From Massilia aurea (GTDB lineage Bacteria > Pseudomonadota > Gammaproteobacteria > Burkholderiales > Burkholderiaceae_D): DNA of 64,000 nt. The DNA lies in contig NZ_JACHBX010000002.1 in NCBI RefSeq assembly GCF_014200505.1, positions 868,001 to 932,000 on the forward strand. Direction: 5' to 3'. A program made the translations under genes and the position numbers. How positions within the stretch are numbered: the first letter of the stretch is position 1; each line of letters starts with the position of its first letter. The notes below the pieces were generated by a model, which searched no databases, was not told where the DNA came from, and saw only the letters and a program-made list of their open reading frames with translations. Below, piece after piece: positions 11,679 to 20,030 of the stretch.

Positions 11679-13748
11679 ATGTCAAACGCACCAAAGTTCG
11701 GCCTTAACGGGCCGCAGAGCGAAGCCGCGCTGTATCTGGACGGCCCTTGCCTGGTGCTCGCTGGCGCCGGGTCCGGCAAGACGCGCGTGATCACGCAAAA
11801 GATCGCCTACATGATCGAGCACTGCGGCTACGATCCACGCACCATTGCCGCCCTGACCTTTACCAACAAGGCGGCGCTCGAGATGCAGGAGCGCATTGCC
11901 AAGCTGCTCAAGCAGCCGAAGCAGGCCAAGCAACTGACCGTGTCGACCTTCCACTCGCTGGGCGTGCGCATCCTGCGCCAGGAAGCGGCCGGGGTGGGGC
12001 TCAAGGACAAGTTTTCGATCATGGACAGCGACGACTGCTACACGATCGTGTCCGACCTGGCGCTGAGTACCGATAAACAGGAAATCCGCCGCATCCAGAA
12101 CACGATTTCGCTGTGGAAGAACGGCCTGGTCGACCCGGAAGACGCGATCAAGGCCGCGCGCGACGAAGACGAAGCCCAGGCCGGGCGCGTCTATCGCAGC
12201 TACGTGGCCACGCTGCAGGCCTACCAGGCGGTCGACTTCGACGACCTGATCCGTTTGCCGGTGGAATTGTTCCGTAACAACGAGCCGATCCGCGACCGCT
12301 GGCAGCGCCGCCTGCGCTACCTCTTGATGGACGAATACCAGGACACCAATACCTGCCAGTACGAGCTGGTCAAGCTCCTGGTGACGGGCCTGGGCAAGAA
12401 GCCGATGTTTACTGCCGTCGGCGACGATGACCAGGCGATCTATGCCTGGCGCGGCGCCTCGGTCGAAAACCTGAAAACGCTGCAGGTCGATTTCCCCGAC
12501 CTGCGCGTGATCAAGCTCGAGCAGAACTACCGCTCCACCACGCGCATCCTGCAGGCGGCCAATGCGGTGATCGGCAACAACCCGAAAATCTTCGAGAAGT
12601 CGCTGTGGTCCGAGCACGGCCTGGGCGAGCCGATCAAGGTGATGGGCATGCAGAACGATGACCAGGAAGCGGACCAGATCGCGATGCTGATTTCGTCCGA
12701 GCACTTTCAGCGCAAGAACAACTGGTCCGATTTCGCGATCCTGTACCGCGGCAACCACCAGGCGCGTGTGATGGAGCAGGCGCTGCGCAAGGAGCGCATC
12801 CCGTACACGATGTCGGGCGGCCAGAGCTTCTTCGACAAGGCCGAGATCAAGGACATCATTGCCTACCTGCGCCTGATCGCCAATCAGGACGACGACCCGG
12901 CTTTCATCCGCGCCATCACGACGCCCAAACGCGGGGTCGGCATGGCCACGCTGGAAGTGCTGGGCGAATTTTCGAAGCAGTGGAATTGCTCGCTGTTCGA
13001 GGCGGCGCGCAAGGGCGGTATCGAGGCCAAGCTGGCCGAACGGCAACTGGGGTCGGTGCGCAACTTTTGCCACTTCATCAGCGAGCTGGAAGACCGCGCG
13101 ACGCGGCCCGGCCCGCTGGGCGCCGGCGACCATGCGGCCGAGGTGCTCGACGACATGATGAAGGAAATGAATTACGAGCATTACCTGTACGAAGGTTTCG
13201 ACGACCGCGCGGCCCAGGCCAAATGGCAGAACGTGCTCGAATTTACCAACTGGCTCAAGGACCGCGGCCGTGGCGGGCGCGACCGCGATGGCGAAGAAAA
13301 GAACTTGCTGGAACTGACGCAGATGGTGGCGCTGATGTCGATGCTCGAAGGCCAGGACGAGGAGCAGGATGCCGTGCGCATGTCGACGCTGCACGCGTCA
13401 AAAGGCCTGGAGTATCCGCACGTGTACCTGGTCGGCGTGGAGGAGGGCATTCTGCCGCACAAGGGCGACCCGGACGCGTCCATCGAAACGATCTCGGCCC
13501 GCATCCAGGAAGAACGGCGCCTGATGTACGTGGGCATCACGCGCGCCCAGCGCACGCTGCACGTGAGCTGGTGCAAGCGGAGAAAACGCGCCGGCGAGCT
13601 GGTCAATTGCGACCCGTCGCGCTTTATCAAGGAAATGGCGCTGGACGTTGGCGAGGCCGCGCCGATGGAGTCGGAAATCCTGAGTCCGAAGGCAAGATTG
13701 GCAAGTTTGAAAGCCTTGTTGGCAACACCGAGGCCGGTTCCGGAGTAA
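11679..13748 (+). CDS. rep: ATP-dependent DNA helicase Rep (UvrD family)
   Basis: 689-aa superfamily 1A 3'-5' helicase that helps forks past protein blocks. Motifs in order: Q-motif/Ia region, Walker A AGAGSGKT (28-35), VDFDDLI, DEYQDTN (about 217), GDDDQAIYAWRGA, LEQNYRS, STLHASKGLEYP and LMYVGITRA. Length and motif wording fit Rep better than UvrD. Start at ATG 11679. The C-terminus has no extra nuclease domain. It adds to the replication/repair genes scattered through the window (priA, dinB, rdgC, uvrA, ssb). Confidence 0.95.
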   Translation: MSNAPKFGLNGPQSEAALYLDGPCLVLAGAGSGKTRVITQKIAYMIEHCGYDPRTIAALTFTNKAALEMQERIAKLLKQPKQAKQLTVSTFHSLGVRILRQEAAGVGLKDKFSIMDSDDCYTIVSDLALSTDKQEIRRIQNTISLWKNGLVDPEDAIKAARDEDEAQAGRVYRSYVATLQAYQAVDFDDLIRLPVELFRNNEPIRDRWQRRLRYLLMDEYQDTNTCQYELVKLLVTGLGKKPMFTAVGDDDQAIYAWRGASVENLKTLQVDFPDLRVIKLEQNYRSTTRILQAANAVIGNNPKIFEKSLWSEHGLGEPIKVMGMQNDDQEADQIAMLISSEHFQRKNNWSDFAILYRGNHQARVMEQALRKERIPYTMSGGQSFFDKAEIKDIIAYLRLIANQDDDPAFIRAITTPKRGVGMATLEVLGEFSKQWNCSLFEAARKGGIEAKLAERQLGSVRNFCHFISELEDRATRPGPLGAGDHAAEVLDDMMKEMNYEHYLYEGFDDRAAQAKWQNVLEFTNWLKDRGRGGRDRDGEEKNLLELTQMVALMSMLEGQDEEQDAVRMSTLHASKGLEYPHVYLVGVEEGILPHKGDPDASIETISARIQEERRLMYVGITRAQRTLHVSWCKRRKRAGELVNCDPSRFIKEMALDVGEAAPMESEILSPKARLASLKALLATPRPVPE

Positions 13749-13805
13749 ACCGTTGTGCGCAAGCCTTGATGGATCGGCAAGTCGTGCGCACGATTGAAAT
13801 GCTAT

Positions 13806-13834
13806 TTGACTTCATGTGTCGAGCAAGAAATACT
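13806..13834 (+). promoter_or_regulatory. Candidate sigma70 promoter for the zinc metalloprotease gene
   Basis: TTGACT at 13806-13811 (5/6 of the -35 consensus) is separated by 17 bp from AATACT at 13829-13834 (4/6 of -10). It lies between the rep stop and the protease start at 13908. A small inverted repeat (GCAAG/CTTGC, 13823-13837) overlaps the -10 and could be an operator. Confidence 0.4.
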
Positions 13835-13907
13835 TGCCGGGATAACGAGATTTTGATATCTAAATTCCCACGGCATTTACCTTGCTGCAACGATTATTGG
13901 CTGATTC

Positions 13908-16043
13908 ATGGCAACTCCTTCCGACATCACTGTCACCCCGCTTACCGGACTGAACCACATCGACGCCTTGCTGGACAAGGGCCCGGACTGGAACTTCCTC
14001 AGCAATAACAACGCCAACGTCCTGTTCTACACGTTCTCGATTACCGCGGGCAATGAGAACGGCCGGACTGGCCAGGAAGCGTTCAGCGCATCCCAGCAAA
14101 CCAATGCGCGCACTGCGTTCAGCTATCTGCAGCAAGTGACCGGGATTCAGTTCCAGGAAACGACGTCCGGCACGAGCGCCCAGTTCCATCTGGCCAATCT
14201 CGACCTGGACGGCGCCTACACGACGGGCCTGAACAGCTGGATATCGCAACGCAGTGGCACCGAAACCACGCTGACCGCATACAACGCGAATGCCTACGTG
14301 TATCTGGACAACGTCGAATGGCGTGGAATGACGCAGAACCTGACGGTCGGTACCCAGGGTTACGAAACCCTGCTGCACGAACTGGGCCACGCCCTTGGTC
14401 TGAAGCACCCGTTCGCGGAATCGGGTGACGAAGGACTGGCCGTGCTGCCCGGCAGCGAAGACAACACGAGCAATACGATCATGTCGTACACCAGCGTCGG
14501 CGGCTGGCACAGCACCTACCGGCCCTACGACATCGCGGCACTGAACTGGCTGTATGGCGGCGATGGCTTGCGTGGCGAGCTCGGCATCAACAGCACGACG
14601 GGTGGACGCTATCTGACGGGCAGCTACAAGGACGACGTCCTGAATGGCACCCAATTCAACGACACATTGCAGGGCAACGGAGGCAACGACATGATTGACG
14701 GCGGCGCAGGAACGGATACGGTAATTTTCAACAGCAATCGTGGTGCGTATGCATTCTCCACGCTGGCCGATGGCGCACTGGCAGTGTCGGGGGCCGATGG
14801 CACCGATACGCTGCGCAACGTCGAATGGCTGCAGTTTGCCGACATGCGCGTGGAGCGCGCGAATGTGGCGGCGGATATGACGGCGCCGTCGGCGCCGGTC
14901 ATGGCGGTAACGCAGAATGGCGCGAATTACGCGACGACTGGCAACATTCTTGCCATGAACGGCAGTGCCGAAGCGAACTCGACAGTCAAAGTCTATATCG
15001 GTGACAAGGTGATCGCGACGACGGTGGCAAATGCAGCCGGCTTGTGGAGTGTGCGCGCGACGGACGCGCTGCCCGATGCGCTGGGTTATCGCGCCTTCGC
15101 CACGGCGACCGATGCGGCAGGCAATGTATCTGGTGCCAGCAATCAGGTGCTGTTCCATATCGATTCGACGCCGCCATCGGTCCCGACAATGAACGTCGCA
15201 CTGGCGGGTGGCGGTAATCGTCCTGTGTTCACCGGCACCGGGGAAGCAGGCAGCATGATCGAGCTGTACCGCGATGGCGACTTCACCAAGATTGGCACGA
15301 CCAAGGTGGGTGCAGATGGCAACTGGGCGTTCGCTGCGCAGCCGCTGCCAAACGGTAATTACAACGTCATCGTCGCGTCAGTCGACGGCGCTGGCAATGC
15401 GCGCGCAGGACAGCTGACCAGTGCGTTGACGATCAATAACAACAGCTTCCAGGCAGGCACCGCCGGTGCCGACCAGGTGACGATGAATGCAGGCAGCAAT
15501 GCCTTCGATGGCGGCGCGGGTCTCGATGTCGCGGTGTATGGCGGCGCGCGCGAGGCCTACACGATCAAGAAGGAAACCTGGGGTCACTCGGTGACTTCGC
15601 CGAATGGCGACGTCGATGGCCTGTTCAACGTTGAACGCATCAAGTTCGACAATGGCTGGAAAGCCATCGATGACACGTCGGCCCAGATTTTCCGCCTGTA
15701 TGCGGCAGTGCTTGACCGTCCTGCAGAGGAAGCTGGCCTTGGTTACTGGAACTGGCGCATGGACGGCGGCACCTCGTTGCAACAGGTTGCAGCCGAATTC
15801 ATGAAGCAGACCGAATTTTATACACTGTATGGCCAGAACCCGACCGACGAACGGTTCATCGAGGCGCTGTATCTGAATGTGCTCGGTCGCGAACCGGATG
15901 TCGGTGGCCAGTTGTACTGGTCACAGGCGATCGGCCAGAACGGCCGCGCCCAGACGCTGATCGACTTCGCGGAAAGCCCGGAAAACCAGGCCCTCGTCAT
16001 CGATACGGTCGGCAAGGGCCTGGACTTCATTCCCTACGCCTGA
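13908..16043 (+). CDS. Secreted zinc metalloprotease (M10/serralysin-like) with Ig-like, RTX and DUF4214 regions
   Basis: 711 aa with no N-terminal signal peptide. Residues 1-210 form a metzincin domain: zinc motif HELGHALGLKH at 157-167 and the Met-turn IMSYTS at 191-196. A short RTX-type calcium-binding stretch (GNGGNDMIDGGAGTD, about 256-270) follows. Next are two Ig-like modules beginning at TAPSAPVM and TPPSVPTM, a further GGAGLD repeat, and a C-terminal DUF4214 domain (about 600-700) with the paired LYAAVLDR/LYLNVLGR signature. Lack of a Sec signal plus RTX repeats suggests type I secretion, but no ABC/MFP exporter genes are adjacent. The start ATG 13908 lacks a good ribosome site. Substrate unknown. 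Confidence 0.85.
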   Translation: MATPSDITVTPLTGLNHIDALLDKGPDWNFLSNNNANVLFYTFSITAGNENGRTGQEAFSASQQTNARTAFSYLQQVTGIQFQETTSGTSAQFHLANLDLDGAYTTGLNSWISQRSGTETTLTAYNANAYVYLDNVEWRGMTQNLTVGTQGYETLLHELGHALGLKHPFAESGDEGLAVLPGSEDNTSNTIMSYTSVGGWHSTYRPYDIAALNWLYGGDGLRGELGINSTTGGRYLTGSYKDDVLNGTQFNDTLQGNGGNDMIDGGAGTDTVIFNSNRGAYAFSTLADGALAVSGADGTDTLRNVEWLQFADMRVERANVAADMTAPSAPVMAVTQNGANYATTGNILAMNGSAEANSTVKVYIGDKVIATTVANAAGLWSVRATDALPDALGYRAFATATDAAGNVSGASNQVLFHIDSTPPSVPTMNVALAGGGNRPVFTGTGEAGSMIELYRDGDFTKIGTTKVGADGNWAFAAQPLPNGNYNVIVASVDGAGNARAGQLTSALTINNNSFQAGTAGADQVTMNAGSNAFDGGAGLDVAVYGGAREAYTIKKETWGHSVTSPNGDVDGLFNVERIKFDNGWKAIDDTSAQIFRLYAAVLDRPAEEAGLGYWNWRMDGGTSLQQVAAEFMKQTEFYTLYGQNPTDERFIEALYLNVLGREPDVGGQLYWSQAIGQNGRAQTLIDFAESPENQALVIDTVGKGLDFIPYA

Positions 16044-16105
16044 CCGGCCAGGTGCGCGGTGCACCCGGTCATGCTGGCATAATGCCGGCTTTACCGGAGT
16101 GCGCC

Positions 16106-16309
16106 GTGGACCAGGAAGAACGTTTCGTCAATCTTGAAATCAAGCTCTCCCAGCAGGAAGACCTGCTCGATGAGCTGAACAAGACCATCTACCGCCAGGA
16201 GCGCCGTATCGACGAGCTCGAGGCAATGGTCGGCAAGCTGGCCGACCACCTGCGCTCCCTGCGCGACGCTGGCCAGGCACCACTCAACGAACGGCCCCCG
16301 CACTATTGA
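16106..16309 (+). CDS. slyX: SlyX family protein
   Basis: 67-aa predicted coiled-coil protein (VDQEERFVNLEIKLSQQEDL...). It has the characteristic heptad-rich YRQERRIDELE segment and the C-terminal PPHY of SlyX. Function is unknown in the family. The GTG at 16106 is chosen as start because GGAG (16096-16099) lies six bases before it and the family homology begins there; an ATG at 16082 lacks this. It ends one base before the convergent oxidoreductase stop. Confidence 0.85.
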   Translation: MDQEERFVNLEIKLSQQEDLLDELNKTIYRQERRIDELEAMVGKLADHLRSLRDAGQAPLNERPPHY

Positions 16310-16310
16310 G

Positions 16311-17600
16311 TCACCCGACTCGCGCCAGGTGCTGCCCCAGGCGCTTGCCCAGGCACAGCAGGGTCAGTGTCGGCGGCAAGCCCCATGGCTGCGGGATCAC
16401 CGACGCATCGCACACATACAGACCCGGCGCCTTCGTTTGAAGGTTCGCATCGACCCCGGCGCCGATGCGCACGCTGCCGCCCGGGTGCGCCGCGAAATGC
16501 CAGCTCTTGAACACGTGCCGCGCACCGGCCGCCTGCAGGATCGTGCGCGCCAGCCGTTCGCCCGTCTGCAGGCGCGCGCGATCGCCATCGCTCAAACGCT
16601 TGTCGGCCCAGCGCGGTCCGACGCGCCCGCTGATGTCGTCACGAATCTTGACCATGATGCAGAGGGTGCGCCGGTGCGCGAACAGGCGGTCCACGCGCCC
16701 GACCTGCGTCGCGAAGGCCTGGTACATCGGACGCGGCAAGGTCAGGTCGGCCAGCGCGATGCCGGCTTTCGGATCATGCCAGCCGGCCGCCATCGGCACT
16801 TCGGCGCCGCCATCGATGTCGGCCACACTGCCCATCACGGCCACCACCGGATCGCTGAAGAACGGCGCATCGCGCGGCCCCAGCCTTGAGGCATGCAGGA
16901 TGCGCGGGCTGCCGATCCCGCCGCCACTCAGGATCACCAGCGGCGCGTGGATGGTCTGCAGCTGCCCGCCATGCTTGACCTCGACGCCGCTGGCCCGGCC
17001 TCCCTCCAGCAGCACGCGCGTGACGCGGCTGCCTGTCTGCAGCACGGCGCCAAGCTCCACCGCCTGTTCTACGAAATCGCGGGCACTCCATTTGGCGCCG
17101 TACGGGCAGCCATAGGTACAACGCCAGCAGCCGCTGCGGCACAGCGCCGGCCGGATCATCTTGTCGAGTTTTTTCCAGTCGATGCCAGCCGCGCGCGCCG
17201 CCGTCATGATGCGCGTGGCCATGGGGCCGACCAGCGTATCGGGCAGGGGCGCGAGCGGCAATTCCGCGCGCAGTGCGGCCAGGCTCGGGGCCAGGTCGAT
17301 GCCGTACGCGGCGAAGTACGCCGCTGGTGGCGCGGCCGCAGTGGCGAAATTGACGGCCGAGCTGCCGCCCAGCGTCGTGCCGCCCACCAGCAGCGACGCA
17401 TCGCGATGGATGAAGGCGCCGCGCCCGGGCACGGCCGCCATCGATGCCATCTGCGTGACGGTGCCGGCGAGCGGCGCCGCGCCGCCCTGTTCGAGCAGCA
17501 GGACCCGGCTGCCGGCACGCGCCAGTTCGCGCGCGACGCTGGCCCCGCCAGGGCCGGTGCCGACCACGATGGCGTCGAAGGAAGAGGAAGAAAGAGTCAT
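16311..17600 (-). CDS. GMC family FAD-dependent oxidoreductase
   Basis: 429-aa flavin oxidase or dehydrogenase of the glucose-methanol-choline superfamily. FAD-binding GTGPGG at 14-19; GGTTLGGSSAVNFAT is the GMC signature 1 region. A four-cysteine cluster (Cys154, 158, 161, 165 in CRSGCWRCTYGCPYGAK) resembles that of long-chain alcohol and steroid oxidases of this family. The C-terminal HPGGS (His372) and CDASVIP...PPTLT are the catalytic GMC C-domain. ATG 17600 is used rather than the TTG five codons upstream. No signal peptide and no neighbouring cytochrome or subunit gene indicates the acceptor. Substrate unknown. Confidence 0.87.
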   Translation of the reverse strand: MTLSSSSFDAIVVGTGPGGASVARELARAGSRVLLLEQGGAAPLAGTVTQMASMAAVPGRGAFIHRDASLLVGGTTLGGSSAVNFATAAAPPAAYFAAYGIDLAPSLAALRAELPLAPLPDTLVGPMATRIMTAARAAGIDWKKLDKMIRPALCRSGCWRCTYGCPYGAKWSARDFVEQAVELGAVLQTGSRVTRVLLEGGRASGVEVKHGGQLQTIHAPLVILSGGGIGSPRILHASRLGPRDAPFFSDPVVAVMGSVADIDGGAEVPMAAGWHDPKAGIALADLTLPRPMYQAFATQVGRVDRLFAHRRTLCIMVKIRDDISGRVGPRWADKRLSDGDRARLQTGERLARTILQAAGARHVFKSWHFAAHPGGSVRIGAGVDANLQTKAPGLYVCDASVIPQPWGLPPTLTLLCLGKRLGQHLARVG

Positions 17601-17700
17601 GGAAAGGTGCCGCAAAAGGGCCCCGATGCTAGCACGGCGCGCCCCGTATGCACGTCAATACAGGGGCTGCGGATTGATACATTGCGGTACTTTTTAATTG

Positions 17701-17729
17701 TTACAAGCGCCATGCAAGCCTGCTATGAT
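17701..17729 (+). promoter_or_regulatory. Candidate extended -10 promoter for the M3 peptidase cluster
   Basis: TGCTATGAT at 17721-17729 is an extended -10 (TGn plus TATGAT). A weak TTACAA at 17701-17706 sits 17 bp upstream. It lies 65 bp before the first M3 peptidase start and is the only promoter-like element noticed before the three-gene tandem. Confidence 0.4.
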
Positions 17730-17793
17730 CTTCAGCGCACTGCTGTCGAGCCGTTGGCGACAGCGCCCTTCCTCAGTGTTAGCGAAAGACCTC

Positions 17794-19935
17794 ATGATCC
17801 GTCCTCAACTGCTCATCTTGGCAGCCAGCGTCGCGCTGGCGTGTTCCGCCATCGCAGCACCTGCCGCACCCGCCCTCGACGCTTCCAACCCGTTCGCCAA
17901 GCCCAGCAGCCTGCCGCTGCAATACCCGGCGTTCGACAAGATCAAGGATGCGCACTACCTGCCTGCATTCGCTGCCGGCATGCGCGAAGAACTGCGCGAA
18001 GTCGAGGCGATCGCCAATGACAAGGCGGCGCCGACGTTCGACAACACGATCGTGGCGCTGGAAAAATCCGGCCAGTTGCTGGCGCGCGTGAACGCGACCT
18101 TCAGCAATCTGCACGGCGCCAACACCAACGACACGCTCGACGCGGTCGATCGCGAGATGTCGCCCAAGCTGGCGGCGCATACCGATGCGATCCACCTGAA
18201 CGCGAAGCTGTTCGCGCGCGTCAAGGCGCTGCACGACAAGCGCGCTTCGCTGGGCCTGGACGCCGAATCGACGCACCTGCTCGAGCGCTATTACAAGGAA
18301 TTCGTGCGCGCCGGCGCCAACCTGTCGGCGGCCAACCAGGCCAAGCTGAAGGCCTACAACGGCGAGATCGCCTCCCTGCAGTCCGACTTCCAGCAGCGCG
18401 TGCTCAAGGGCGCGAATGCCGCCGCTCTGATCGTGAACACCCGCGCCGAGCTGGCCGGGCTGTCGGATGCCGAGATCAATGCCGCCGCTGCTGAAGCAAC
18501 GAAGCGCGGCCAGAAGGGCAAGTTCGCCATCCCGATCGTCAACACGTCGATCCAGCCTGGCCTGTCGACCCTGACGCACCGTGCCACGCGCGAGCGCCTG
18601 ATGAAAGCCTCGCTCGAGCGCGGCACCAAGGGTGGCGAATTCGACACCACCAAGCAGGTGCTGCGCCTGGCCAAGCTGCGCGCTGAACGCGCCGTGCTGC
18701 TGGGTTACCCGAATTTTGCGGCCTACTCGCAAGAGCTGGAAACCGCGCGCAATCCGGCCGCCGTCAACAAGCTGCTGGGCGACTTGGCCAAGCCGGCCGT
18801 CACCAACGCGAAAAAAGAAGCCGTCGAGATCCAGGCTGCGATCAACAAGGATGGCGGCAAATTCGAAGTGGCAAGCTGGGACTGGCCGCTGTACGCCGAC
18901 AAGGTGCGCGCCGAGAAATTCAATTTCGACGACAGCCAGCTGCGCCCGTACTTTGAACTGAACCGCGTGCTGGTGGATGGCGTGTTCTTCGCCGCGACCA
19001 AGGAATACGGCGTCACGTTCAAGGAACGCAAGGACCTGCCGACCTACGACCCCGACGTGCGCACCTTCGACGTGTACGACGTCGACGGCAAGCTGCTGAC
19101 GATCTTCATCTTCGACCCGTACGCACGCAGCAACAAGCAGGGCGGCGCCTGGATGAACGAGTACGTCTCGCAATCGCACCTGCTGGGTCAGAAGCCGGTC
19201 ATCGGCAACCACCTGAACATTCCCAAGCCGCCAAATGGCGAGCCGACGCTGCTGACGTATGACGAAGTGGTCACTGCGTTCCACGAATTCGGCCACGCGC
19301 TGCACGGCATGTTCTCGGATGTGAAGTATCCGAAATTCTCGGGCACGAACGTGCCGCGCGACTTCGTCGAGTATCCGTCGCAGGTCAATGAAATGTGGGT
19401 GACCTGGCCTGAAGTGCTGGCCAACTACGCCAAGCATTACAAGACCGGCGCGCCGATGCCGAAGGACTTGCTGGACAAGGTCGTCGCGTCGAAGAAGTTC
19501 GGCCAGGGCTACACCACCACCGCCTACCTGGCGGCGGCGCTGCTCGACCAGCGCTGGCACCAGATCACGCCAAACCAGGTGCCCACCGACGTGCTGAGCT
19601 TCGAAGCGAAGGCGCTGGCCGATGCGGGCGTCGCGTATGCGCCGGTGCCGCCGCGCTACCGCAGCGCGTACTTCTCGCACTCGATGGGCGGCGGCTATTC
19701 GGCCGGCTACTACGCCTACCTGTGGAGCGAGCGCCTGGACGCCGAGACGGTCAAGTGGTTCACCGAAAGCGGTGGCCTGACGCGCAAGAACGGCGACCAT
19801 TTCCGCAAGACGCTGCTCTCGCGTGGCGGCACGCAAGAAGCGATGGACCTGTTCCGCAACTTCCGTGGCCGCGATCCGGTCATCGGCCCACTGCTGGAAC
19901 GCCGCGGCCTGACCGCGACGCCGTCGAACGACTGA
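17794..19935 (+). CDS. Exported M3 family metallopeptidase, copy 1 (oligopeptidase A/Dcp-like)
   Basis: 713-aa zinc oligopeptidase of the thimet/Dcp family. An N-terminal Sec signal (MIRPQLLILAASVALACSAIA, cleavage near AIA-AP) sends it to the periplasm, unlike cytoplasmic OpdA or Dcp. The helical lid occupies roughly residues 30-380. The catalytic zinc motif HEFGH is at 497-501, with the downstream YPSQVNEMWVTWPEVL segment carrying the third ligand Glu. The C-terminus has the YRSAYFSHSMGGGYSAGYY substrate-binding segment. ATG 17794 is set by the signal peptide. It is the first of three tandem paralogues. Probable role: trimming peptides released by secreted proteases. Confidence 0.93.
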   Translation: MIRPQLLILAASVALACSAIAAPAAPALDASNPFAKPSSLPLQYPAFDKIKDAHYLPAFAAGMREELREVEAIANDKAAPTFDNTIVALEKSGQLLARVNATFSNLHGANTNDTLDAVDREMSPKLAAHTDAIHLNAKLFARVKALHDKRASLGLDAESTHLLERYYKEFVRAGANLSAANQAKLKAYNGEIASLQSDFQQRVLKGANAAALIVNTRAELAGLSDAEINAAAAEATKRGQKGKFAIPIVNTSIQPGLSTLTHRATRERLMKASLERGTKGGEFDTTKQVLRLAKLRAERAVLLGYPNFAAYSQELETARNPAAVNKLLGDLAKPAVTNAKKEAVEIQAAINKDGGKFEVASWDWPLYADKVRAEKFNFDDSQLRPYFELNRVLVDGVFFAATKEYGVTFKERKDLPTYDPDVRTFDVYDVDGKLLTIFIFDPYARSNKQGGAWMNEYVSQSHLLGQKPVIGNHLNIPKPPNGEPTLLTYDEVVTAFHEFGHALHGMFSDVKYPKFSGTNVPRDFVEYPSQVNEMWVTWPEVLANYAKHYKTGAPMPKDLLDKVVASKKFGQGYTTTAYLAAALLDQRWHQITPNQVPTDVLSFEAKALADAGVAYAPVPPRYRSAYFSHSMGGGYSAGYYAYLWSERLDAETVKWFTESGGLTRKNGDHFRKTLLSRGGTQEAMDLFRNFRGRDPVIGPLLERRGLTATPSND

Positions 19936-20030
19936 TGCCATGCCAGCGCCCCGTCGGCACCGCCACGAGCGGTGCCGGCGGGGCGCTGCGCCATTGACGT
20001 ACCTTTTTCTCCCTTCGTACAAGAGACTCC

